Assembly: GCA_036245525.1 (NCBI GenBank)
Contig: BTPG01000005.1
Location: 175,937,078 to 176,001,077 of the forward strand
Direction: 5' to 3'
DNA: 64,000 nt
Source of the DNA: Semisulcospira habei
Taxonomy: Eukaryota; Mollusca; Gastropoda; Semisulcospiridae
The notes beneath the pieces are model-generated. The model searched no databases. It had not been told where the DNA came from and saw nothing but the letters and a program-made list of their open reading frames with translations. A program made the translations under genes and the position numbers. How positions within the stretch are numbered: position 1 is the first letter of the stretch; the number at the start of each line of letters is the position of its first letter. Shown here in pieces: positions 54,644-64,000 of this stretch.

Positions 54644-55403
54644 ATTTTATGCATGGAAAATGTGCAGCTGGTGGGCGGTAGTGTTTTTTTTTTAGGGAAT
54701 TGAAAAATTAGGGGATGACTGGGACTGACTAAGGCTAAGAGACTGGACAGTACGGAAACAGCACTGTGGTCCGTGGCCTGTCATAATCAGTTTCATCAAT
54801 AACAGATTACTAAGAGTAACGTCCCCTTCCGGATACATGTGGTTACTTTGCTCAAGCTTTACCTCCCCTTTCCCCTTTCCAACATGTCGGCTAGCGTGCA
54901 GGACATTTTCTTCTTCTTCTTCTTCCGGCCGGACTGGCCTCACGGAGTGACAACAGACCAACAACGACAGTCCGAAAAGTTATCGAGCCGCGTGGCCGAA
55001 TAATCGAGATACAACGTCGGAATGAAACTTACCAACAACATTTGCTGCTCCATGTCTTCTGTTGCAAAATTACAGTACCGTCAGTGGCGGCCTCAGTGCC
55101 CTGCAGTCGCATCTGTTGCAGCTGATGTAAGGTCTGAGGTGTTGGTCTCACGCTTTCCGCACGATGTTCTGTGGGACACGCAATCGGCACGGTTTTGCTG
55201 TGTTTCTAGCAAGTTTGCAACTGAGTAACTTGAGCTCCTGCACAGTAGTACTCTGACATTTTTTTTTGTGTTGTTGTTGGACGTGACGCTTTGGGATGCT
55301 TTTTTTCATAATTGCGGTCGCGGAGGTTCGGCCGACTTTGAGAGCTACAGTCAAAATTATAACGAGTCAGCTATATCGTAAGCATTTCAAGCGTAGTGCC
55401 TGA
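53834..55403. other. Intergenic, with (GTT)n at 54614-54642
   Basis: It contains a (GTT)n microsatellite and a (TTC)n run at 54909-54925. No supported gene was found. Confidence 0.4.
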
Positions 55404-55568
55404 TTAACCCCTTCACTGCCAGTGGACGCATATTAAGTTTCGAAAATTTTGTCAAAGATCCCCAGCCATCATTTTGACGGAACATGGATACAAGGTGTTT
55501 TCAGCAAGTGGCATATACCTCATGCAGTTGGGTAGTGTTCGAAATTTTCTCGGCAGTGAGCGAGTTAA
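55404..55568. repeat. TTAA-type foldback element, subfamily F, nested in a hairpin element
   Basis: The ends are TTAACCCCTTCACTGCC and GGCAGTGAGCGAGTTAA. The left flank TTCAAGCGTAGTGCCTGA and the right flank CTTGGCGCC rejoin to form one arm of a subfamily B hairpin across a single TTAA. Confidence 0.8.
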
Positions 55569-56060
55569 CTTGGCGCCGACCTGCAGCCCTGGAACTATCG
55601 TGGTCGATCATAGTCGATCAATCATGATTTTTCGTTGCTGACGCTGTAGACAGACAGCCGAGAGGTGTCGAAGCTGGCGCCGCCTGTCTACGGAGCGTCC
55701 GAGAGTTGTCACGATTTTTGAGAGCAAGCAGAGGTCATTCCGGCGTGACTTGCTAACCAGTAAGCAAAAAGCCGTCGGGACCGCCGTCGGCCCGATGACC
55801 TCATACGTACCGGTTAGCAGATCATCGACTCATTATGGACCTGGAAGACAGGCCTACTAACTACCGGTCAGCCGCCGTATCACGCGCAAAAAGTATTCAT
55901 GTACGGCGGATCGCACTAAAACAGGAGATGGATCGACCAAGCTTATCTCTGGCACTGCCCTTGAATTATCATGGTTGATCCATCTCATGCAACTTGACAT
56001 AGTCGTTAGCTGACAGCTTCAAAATGTGGGAAATGCGGCCTTGGAGTTAAATGGGTTAAC
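55569..56060. repeat. Decayed foldback fragments
   Basis: CTTGGCGCC, GATCGACCA and TTATCATGGTTGATCCATCT blocks of subfamily B, and an AAATGGGTTAA end at 56049-56059, are present without a complete element. A C-family arm occurs near 55780. Confidence 0.5.
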
Positions 56061-56199
56061 GCCAAAAGAGCCCCAGTAGTCCAAAAAAGAACATGGGACC
56101 AAATGATGTCAGCAAGAGGCATCCTAAAGCGCAAAAGGCCATCGGGCCGACATCGGCCGCCGTTGGCCCGCGCACGGGGTGGGGTGGGGTGTGGTGGGT

Positions 56200-56203
56200 C
56201 TGT

Positions 56204-56249
<46 letters not shown>

Positions 56250-56624
56250 GGGGGGGGGGAAGGCAGGGTTCCAGGGGTTCCACTCCACACCCCCCCCCCC
56301 TCCATCCCCCTTTCTATGCCAAGATTAAAAAAAAAAATGCTAATGAAAGTTCCGTTTTGGGAGTTTGGAACCTCCTGCCCCCTCCCCCCCCCCCCTCTTT
56401 TTGATGTTTCGCTGGGTTGTGAGAATCTGGATGAGGTTCACACGCACACTTGGTGCCCACCCCCCTCCCCTCTCCCCAATCCCACCACCACCCCTTTTTG
56501 ATTTTTCGGCCTCTGGGAAACAAGGTCTGGCGTCGAGAGGCCAATTGTGTCTTACTGAATGTCCCAAACAAAAAGTTGGACCTCCCCCCCCCCCCCCCTT
56601 TCCGAGGTAGCTGACCCCGCCCCT
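56200..56624 (+). repeat. (TG)n tract and G-family repeat, copy 3
   Basis: (TG)n lies at 56202-56247. It is followed by G and C runs and the shared blocks CGGCCTCTGGGAA, AATGTCCCAAACAAAAAGTT and CGAGGTAGCTGACCCCGCCCC. The right end is degenerate (GACCCCGCCCCT). It directly abuts the RTE fragment. Confidence 0.65.
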
Positions 56625-58047
56625 CTGTCAAAAGATCTGGGAGCAAAAGAAATGGCCAGTAGAATGGACACAGTCTCTAGTGATCCCGCTCCCCAAGAAA
56701 GGAAACCTGAAACAGTGCCAGAACTACAGAACTATCAGTCTGATAAGTCACCCTAGCAAAGTAATGCTTAGAATCATTCTCAGCCGCCTCAAAACTTTCG
56801 CCGAGGAACTGCTGGCAGAAGAACAGGCTGGCTTCAGAGTTGGAAGAAGCACTGTAGAGCAGATTTTCAACTGCCGCGTCCTGATCGAGAAACATCTGCA
56901 GCATCAGCGCGAACTCTACCACAACTTCATTGATTTCAGGAAAGCATTTGATCGCGTCTGGCACGACGGACTCTGGCAAGTCATGAGATCGTTCAACATA
57001 GAGGAGGGACTGATCCAAATGATAGAAGCGCTTTACAAGAACGCCTGCAGCGCGGTTCTACTTAACAATCAGTCAGGCGAGTTCTTCAGGACGACGATCG
57101 GTGTCCGTCAAGGATGCCTGCTCTCTCCTGTCCTTTTCAACATATTCCTGGAGAAGATCATGCAGGAAACCCTCCACGACCACCATACTTCAATCTCTAT
57201 TGGTGGCAGATCCCTGTGCAATCTTCGATTCGCAGACGACATTGACCTCATGGCAGGCAGCAATAGTGAGCTCCAAAACCTGACAGACAAACTTTCAAGT
57301 AGCGCAGGGTCTTATGGCATGGAGATCAGTACGGATAAAAGCAAAGTGATGATCAACACCACAAGCGACAGCAGCAGCAACATTCACATGAACGGCCAGA
57401 AGCTAGAAGAGGTCAATAGCTTCAAGTACTTGGGAGCCACCCTGTCCAAAGACGGTAGTTGCATAGCAGAGATCCGTATCAGGATAGGTACAGCAACATC
57501 CGCAATGGCCAGGCTGGACAGGATATGGCGAAGTAACTCCATCAGCTTCACCATCAAGTACAGGCTTTACAAGTCCCTCGCAGTGTCTATTCTACTCTAC
57601 GGCTGTGAGACTTGGACACTGCTTGCAGACTCAGAAAAGAAAATCCAGGCCTTTGAGAACAAGTGCCTGAGGAAGTTGCTCCGCATCTCGTACCGCGAGC
57701 ACAAGACCAACGAATATGTACGGAGCATCGTCACTTCCCTGGTGGGCCCACATGAACCCCTTCTGGCAACCGTGAAACGGCGCAAGCTTGCTTGGTTTGG
57801 CCACGTGACCCGACACAACACCTTGTCCAAGACTATCCTCCAAGGCACTCTCGAAGGAAGTCGTCGGCGAGGTCGTCAGAGAAAGAGTTGGGTCGCAAAC
57901 ATAAAAGAATGGACCGAACTCGAGATGCCAGACTTGCTTGCCACCGCCCAAAATAGAACTCAGTGGAGAGCACTGTCTGTTGCTGCTGCCTTTCAGTCCC
58001 CCCAACGCCCAGTTCGGGCAAGGGACTGATGATGATGATGATGATGA
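56619..58047 (+). mobile_element. 5'-truncated RTE-type LINE with (TGA)n tail
   Basis: The RT begins mid-domain (KIWEQKKWPVEW) and is open to TGA at 58029. There is no 3' UTR: the stop codon is the first unit of a (TGA)n/(TGATGA) tail to about 58047, a typical RTE ending. No target duplication was resolved at the G-rich 5' boundary. Confidence 0.85.
56623..58029 (+). pseudogene. Partial RTE reverse transcriptase, intact frame
   Basis: About 468 codons are uninterrupted. RT motifs: LPKKGNLKQCQNYRTISLIS, EEQAGFRVGRSTVEQIF, FIDFRKAFDRVWH, GVRQGCLLSPVLFNIFLEKI and RFADDIDLMAGS (catalytic FADD). The C-terminus has WFGHVTRH and GRRRGRQRKSW, shared with the fragment at 44275-44690. The endonuclease is absent because of 5' truncation. 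The open frame suggests a relatively recent insertion. Confidence 0.85.
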
Positions 58048-58049
58048 CC

Positions 58050-58200
58050 CCGCCCATAGTGTGTGTGTGCGTCCGTGTGTGTGTGCGCGCGCGCGCGCGT
58101 GTGTGTGTGTACACATGCGCGTGTGCGTGCGTGTATGGATGTTTGTGTTTGTACTGATGTGTGTGTGTTTTGGGGAGGGGGAGGAGGAGGGGGGGGGGAG
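58050..58200. repeat. (TG)n/(GC)n microsatellite and G run
   Basis: Alternating GT and GC repeats at 58060-58160 lie next to the RTE tail, and a G-rich run is at 58175-58200. Confidence 0.85.
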
Positions 58201-58598
58201 CGGGGTCCTGTGATCGCGTTCGGCTGAGAGGGAAAACCTGTGGTAAAGATTGGTCGTGGTACTAAAGTACTATGGCGATGATGGTGGTTATGGATGGATG
58301 TGGCAGGGAGAGGGAGGGACAGTGGCGAAAAACAAGGGGTGGAGGCTGAAAAGGAAGTGCTCATATCTCCATTATCAATGTCTTCTCAGGCATCAGCTAA
58401 CCTACAAAAGAGCGCTGTGTTTTCGCCATTCACCTTTCTTCGATTGCATCGTAGCATCTCTGTGCAAACAAAACATGAGACAGGCAAGGGATTCAATAGG
58501 ACGCACGTTTATTTACACTCACGTAAACCTGCATGTGTGCAAGCAGCAGATAGGAGTGTTTTCTTGATTGAAATACCAACTACGTATACAGTGAGCAA

Positions 58599-58682
58599 AC
58601 AGTCATCGGGCCGACGTCGGCCGTGGTTGGCCCGCGCGCGGGCCATCCACGACCGACATGGGCCCGGGCCGACTGCGCCGCT
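58599..58682. repeat. GC-rich palindrome, C family
   Basis: CATCGGGCCGACGTCGGCC and GGTTGGCCCGCGCGCGGGCC with partial complements. Related to 46676-46772. Confidence 0.65.
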
Positions 58683-58849
58683 TGACTGAAATACCAACTG
58701 CAGTCTCACATGTTTTTCGTCGCAGACACTAAGTGCACGGAGCGAAACGCGGCCACGCACGCTGGCTTTCTTCACGTGAGAGGCACAGATGTAAAACAGA
58801 TTTAACGGTGCAGCTAAGATCGTGTTCAATGAGAGGCCAGGGTTATACA

Positions 58850-59058
58850 TTTGATTCCCTTCGCTGCCAGCGCTCGCAGAGTGTGTTGCTGAAATCTGTG
58901 TTCAATTTTCAAGCGTACAAGGAACGCACATACGAAGTGGTCGTGATCAAGAGGCAAGGTCGTCATGAGATCCCAGCAACTGCACGGGCTTATGAGTACC
59001 CATGCCTCTTGCAGTTGGGCGGTGTTCCCAATTAACCCGGCTGTGAAGGGGCTAAACA
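58850..59058. repeat. Foldback element, subfamily F, diverged
   Basis: The left end is like TTCCCTTCGCTGCC and the right end like GGCTGTGAAGGGGC. The central hairpin has decayed (ATGAGATCC...TATGAGTACCCATG). Confidence 0.5.
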
Positions 59059-59170
59059 CATCAAACATTAAACACATTAGGAACTCCGCCCTGCAAACAG
59101 TTTGTTGACAATAATCGTGAAGTGTTTTGTCTAGATCTGCATCAACATGCACGATCATTGTTTCAGGCTC

Positions 59171-59370
59171 TTAACCCGCTGACTCATACTGCTGAGAAAA
59201 TTTGCAAGAGGCATAGATCCTCATGAGCCCCCGCAACAGCGGGGGCTCATGAGGATCTGTGTCTCTTGCTCACTTTGAATCATGTTTCTCGGACGGCTGG
59301 GGTCGTTTGGTCGGCGTTGAATAACGCTTGCAGACGTAGAATCTGCGTGAACTAGCAGTTACAGGGTTAA
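59171..59370. repeat. TTAA-type foldback element, subfamily F
   Basis: The ends are TTAACCCGCTGACTC and AGCAGTTACAGGGTTAA. The central hairpin is ATCCTCATGAGCCCCCGC ... GCGGGGGCTCATGAGGAT. 200 bp. Confidence 0.85.
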
Positions 59371-59441
59371 CTTGAACTCTTTAGGGACAGACCCACCACA
59401 GATTTTCAGGCAGCTATCGCACTTCTGTTATTCTAATTATA

Positions 59442-59606
59442 TTAACCCCCTCACTGCCGAGATGAACTGAACAAGTCCAAGTGCAAGAGACACAGATCTT
59501 CACGTGCCCCCCTCAGTTGCGGGGGCCCATAAGGATCTATGTCTTTTACCGACACCACTTTGTATCCATGTTCCTCATATTATGGCTGGGTCTCTTAGGT
59601 GTTAAC
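59442..59606. repeat. TTAA-type foldback element, subfamily F, right end degenerate
   Basis: It begins TTAACCCCCTCACTGCCGAG and carries the AGATCTTCACGTGCCCCC hairpin arm and its partner. The right end is near GGTGTTAAC. Confidence 0.6.
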
Positions 59607-59622
59607 AAACAATGTCAAAACA

Positions 59623-60315
59623 AGCGGGTGTGGCACAATCAACAGCTGAAAACAGGCACCAAGATCAGCGTGTACAGAGCTGTGGTCCTCACCACCCTGC
59701 TGTATGGTTCCGAGTCCTGGGCCCTCTACCGCAGCCAACTACGACTCCTCGAACGCTTCCACCAGCGCTGCCTGCGTACCATCCTGGGCATTCACTGGAG
59801 TGACTATGTCACCAACGTCGAGGTCCTTGAACAGGCTGAAACTGTGAGCATCGAGGCTTTGCTGCTGCGGACACAGCTCCGCTGGGCGGGGCATGTCTCC
59901 AGGATGGAGGATCATCGCCTACCAAAGATCACACTGTTCGGCGAGCTTGCTACTGGACACCGTGACAGAGGGGCACCAAAGAAGAGATACAAAGACTGTC
60001 TCAAGAAGTCACTTAGTGCCTGCCAAATCGACCACCACCAGTGGTCTTCGCTTGATGCGGACCGTGACACCTGGCGCTCCACCATTTACAAGGCAGCTGT
60101 CTCCTTTGAGGACTCTCGCAGAGCTAGCCTTAAGGACAAGCGGCTCAGGAGAAAAAAACAGAGATGCCGCAGCTCAGAACCCTGGCCATACCTTCCCCTG
60201 CAGCCACTGCGGTCGAACCTGCCTGTCTCGGATTGGCCTCCGCAGCCACGAACAAGCCTGCAGACGTCGTGGTCAACTCCTATAAAATCTTCGTTCGCGA
60301 AGTCAAGCCAAGAGA
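59623..60315 (+). mobile_element. LINE-3 copy 2, shorter 5' truncation product
   Basis: It is nearly identical to 51283-51975. It is flanked by CAAAACA (59616-59622, 60316-60322; the exact junction is ambiguous by a few bases). One extra A in the run at 60155-60162 shifts the frame before the C2H2 finger, so this copy ends out of frame. It differs from copy 1 at only about a dozen positions. Confidence 0.85.
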
Positions 60316-60379
60316 CAAAACACGCAGTCTGGGTCCATTGGCCATGAAGGGGGCAAAGTAGACGTGATATTAAATACAC

Positions 60380-60560
60380 CTACTTTAAAATCATGAGAAT
60401 AACATAACTATATTCGGAGGAGATAATTATTACTGTAGTACTTTTCATTATTTTCTTAGGGCACTTTAAATATAATGAGAATAACGCAACTGCATTCGGA
60501 GGAAATAATTATTTTATAGTACTTAAACTTATAATTATAGGGCACTTTAAAATAATGAGA
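60380..60560. repeat. Tandem duplication of about 90 bp
   Basis: ATGAGAATAAC...TTCGGAGGA...ATAATTATT and AGGGCACTTTAAA occur twice in order, with about 80 percent similarity by eye. Confidence 0.7.
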
Positions 60561-60944
60561 AGAATAGAACCACATTATGAAGAGTTATATCACGTACCCA
60601 TCAAGCAAGGGGCCTCGGGCCCAGACGTTTTGCTGCTGGGGTACGTGTCAATATACTGCCATGGGAATCAAAGTCTCTACAAGCAGTCAGCTATTTCAGC
60701 TACAGAATTAGCTGGCGGAAGGGAAAATATGTGCGTACAATGCACTGCATGCTATCAAAGACAATACCTGTATTGTCTGATGCTATCTTGTAGGGCCTGC
60801 CTGTATTATTTTAATGAGTTAATTTTACTCGCATAATATTGTTTGTGTGCATATGATTTGTTAGTTACTGTAGCTTTCAAACCCAAAGTAAAACGAATGT
60901 CTACCACCCGTACCCCCCCCCCCCCCCTTTCCAAAAAATTAATA

Positions 60945-60978
60945 AAATAAAATAAAATAAAATAAATAAATAAATAAC
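60945..60978. repeat. (AATAAA)n microsatellite
   Basis: AAATAAAATAAAATAAAATA followed by (AAAT)n, preceded by a C run at 60913-60927. Confidence 0.85.
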
Positions 60979-61077
60979 AAAGTCTACCGTATTGTTTGGA
61001 GCTCAGATGCGTTTATTGTTTAGGAACATTCAGAGTTGTTCATATTTTTAGACTTATAATGCTGATCTATTTCCCTC

Positions 61078-61305
61078 CTCTCTAAGCCAACCTCTGATCA
61101 ACACACACGTCGGCGCACACAAATAAAGACGGACACACGGCGCTTCCCACCATTTGTAAGATCTGTGGGCTCGTGTAGCGACAGGAATCCATCTCCTTCT
61201 GCTCTAACCCACCCTCTGATCCACACACACTGGCACACAGAAATAAAGACGGACACACGGCCGTTCCCGCCTTTCGTAAGCTTTGGGCTGGCGTAGCATA
61301 GCTAT
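61078..61305. repeat. Tandem duplication of about 118 bp
   Basis: CAACCTCTGATC / CACCCTCTGATC, AAATAAAGACGGACACACGG and TTTCGTAAG-like blocks recur once at a spacing of about 118 bp. Confidence 0.75.
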
Positions 61306-61469
61306 TCTGAAGAAGAAGAATAGCACGAGCAGCGAAATGACGTCACTTCAAGCTTCTCGTAATGGCATCATTAGTCCCACGACGCCGTGTCAGTTCATAG
61401 TGACGACTCGATGTTCATACGTCACTCTTCGCAGTACTAACATTTGACGTATCAGAGGATCAACTTTGC

Positions 61470-61830
61470 AATTTTCTTGCTGATTTTTACGCCTAGAGCT
61501 TACAGGTCACAATTTGACCTAATCCTACCCCAGGGCCGGGACAAATAGCAGGCTTATGCAAACGCTGTTTTGTGAAAAAATCATGCGGGTATTAATGAGA
61601 AGATAGCTTTTCTCGTAAAAGAAAACTTAAAGTAATGTTAGCTGATTTTACAAATGACTCTGAAAAGGTGGTGCAGAAAATTGTCTGATTTTCACACCTA
61701 GGGCATACAGGTCACAATTGACCTAATCGTACTCGACAGCCGAGACAAACTGTAGGCTTATGTAAATGCCGTATTATGAAAAATCATGCGATTATTAATG
61801 AGAAGATTGTTTTTTTTTTTTCGTCAAAAA
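61470..61830. repeat. Tandem duplication of about 205 bp
   Basis: The blocks TACAGGTCACAATT, GACCTAATCxTAC, GGCTTATG, AATCATGCG and ATTAATGAGAAGAT occur twice in the same order. Confidence 0.75.
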
Positions 61831-61934
61831 AAGATTCAATTGTTTTAAGATTAACCTATATAATTTGTGAAAATAATAAAAAAACAAACGTTAAAATATT
61901 TTTTTTCGGAAAAAAAATTAATTATCACTCAAAA

Positions 61935-62225
61935 AGTTCTAGAGGTACAGTGCTGGTTAACAAACTCATTCAATATGTCCCTTTTATCTATCTATATGCA
62001 AAATATATAGTAAAAATTAAAAAAAAAAATTACGGACTCCAGTGTGGATCAACCGGTTTTTGTGAAACGGCCATTTTCTCGCCAATGAGCAACTTAATCA
62101 AAACATCGAAAAAAAGGTCCCGATATAATTCTTTTAGGGACAATGTCTTAAAATGTCAAGCTTATCCGTCCTCAAACGCGGGCTCTAGTCGCTGTCTCAC
62201 ACACACACACACACACACACACAAA

Positions 62226-62272
<47 letters not shown>

Positions 62273-62293
62273 GCACGCACGCACGCACACACA

Positions 62294-62328
<35 letters not shown>

Positions 62329-62393
62329 CTCTTTGGCGATAAAAAGACGTTCTCTAGCAAGATTTGTGTAGCTAGGCGTGACGTCATTAAGTC
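61935..62393 (-). repeat. Diverged repeat H copy, minus, with (AC)n
   Basis: GCTGGTTAACAAACTCATTC and ACGGACTCCAGTGTGGATCA resemble 8772-8860 of H copy 1. (AC)n with ACGC lies at 62197-62328. It abuts a plus-strand H copy, so the two form an inverted pair. Confidence 0.55.
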
Positions 62394-63239
<846 letters not shown>

Positions 63240-63240
<1 letters not shown>

Positions 63241-63390
63241 AAAAAAAAAATAAATAAATAAATAATAATAAATAAAAAAAAAAAAAAAAAAATAAATAAA
63301 ATAATAATTAAAAATAAATAAAATAATAAATAAATAAATAAATAAAATAAAATAAAATAAAATAAAATAAAAAATTAAATAAATAAATGA
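63240..63390. repeat. A-rich (TAAA)n tract
   Basis: AAATAAATAAAT and AAATAAAATAAAAT repeats of about 150 bp. Confidence 0.9.
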
Positions 63391-63649
63391 TCAGGAAAAT
63401 GTAATTTCGAACCCAAACTAGCATTTTGGATCTGGACCACAGTGTTTGTCACTGGCACGTGAAGAAGGGAGAAAACAGCTGCGTTGAGATAACCACTCGC
63501 TGTGAAATGATTGTCCGAATCTTCTGAGGTACATAAGAAACAGTCCCTCAGCTAGTTTCTTCCAGCTGTAATAGGCACAGACTTCCATAGACTCGCTCAG
63601 CCGCAGAGGCCAATGGTAATATATATCGTCGGAACAGATGGAAATCTGT

Positions 63650-63714
63650 GTGCTGGTCTGTGATTTTGGAACTTACGGCTGAAAGCCGTAAGGTCCAAAA
63701 TCACAGACGAGCAC
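63650..63714. repeat. Palindrome, D family, copy 3
   Basis: GTGCTGGTCTGTGATTTTGG with ACTTACGGCT, then the complement. Nearly perfect. Confidence 0.85.
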
Positions 63715-63977
63715 ATACGATGGGCATGATGTATATCTATGCTTCTTTTGTGGGAGAGTTAGACCGTCGTGTTTGAACGAAACGATGCATGGTCCTTGGT
63801 AGAAGGCTGGAACTAGTATTTTCTCTCGGCGAGAAACTTATGAAGATAAAAAGAATGCTTTATCGGACGGGCAATATACACATTCGTAAATGGAGGGACT
63901 GACTGGGGACGAAAAGGAATTTGATTTTTCCGCGCGGGGACTGTACTTCTTCGCGCAAATCTACATGTTTGTGTTTG

Positions 63978-64000
63978 TTAACCCCTTCAATGCCGAGGAA
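63978..64000. repeat. Left end of another subfamily F foldback element, cut by window
   Basis: TTAACCCCTTCAATGCCGAG at the window edge matches the left ends at 50219, 55404 and 59442. Confidence 0.6.

Noticed and set aside
54466..54654. Poly-Gln ORF
   Set aside because: It is a translation of a (GTT)n microsatellite with no flanking coding signal.

Overview
This is eukaryotic, probably molluscan (gastropod-like) genomic DNA. The evidence is interrupted coding sequence with GT-AG introns, abundant non-LTR retrotransposons of RTE, I-like and L2/CR1-like type, a DIRS tyrosine-recombinase retroelement, tRNA-derived SINEs, many short palindromic (foldback) elements and long simple repeats. No rRNA, CRISPR, operon or prokaryotic signal is visible. 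The species cannot be named from the sequence alone.

Only one host gene is supported. It lies on the minus strand and runs from an ATG at 40419 to a TAA at 2441. I assembled it from ten or eleven exons whose splice phases all agree. The first two exons, the exon at 16751-17786 and the exon at 6102-6348 resemble DLGAP5/HURP, a spindle microtubule-binding protein. The large 3' exon (3456-5153) is a low-complexity Ser/Arg/Thr-Pro tail with a 10-residue tandem repeat. I cannot find the GKAP domain that vertebrate DLGAP5 carries.

Layout. 1-1990: 5' part of a decayed RTE-type LINE (minus). 2441-6348: 3' exons of the gene. 6650-9790: intron with a minisatellite and two interspersed repeat families (called K and H here). 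9788-16250: a segment between inverted 24-bp repeats that holds three putative small exons, a repeated GGACATGA motif and a hAT-like transposon. 16368-17786: exons, a foldback element and a SINE. 18840-37340: a stack of nested insertions inside the 21.5-kb intron. There a copy of repeat H was split by a DIRS element, which was split by a 6.4-kb I-like LINE, which was itself split by a 389-bp insertion. A second LINE also entered the same H copy and was later hit by two short DNA transposons. Target-site duplications delimit most of these steps. 39286-40419: 5' exons. 40900-41165: compound microsatellite upstream of the gene. 41500-64000: intergenic DNA with LINE fragments, G-rich transposon-like repeats, TTAA-bounded foldback elements, SINEs and microsatellites.

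There is no multi-gene pathway here. The main biology is one candidate mitotic gene plus a readable record of sequential transposition. All exon boundaries are predictions without transcript support, and family names rest on motif recognition rather than database searches.
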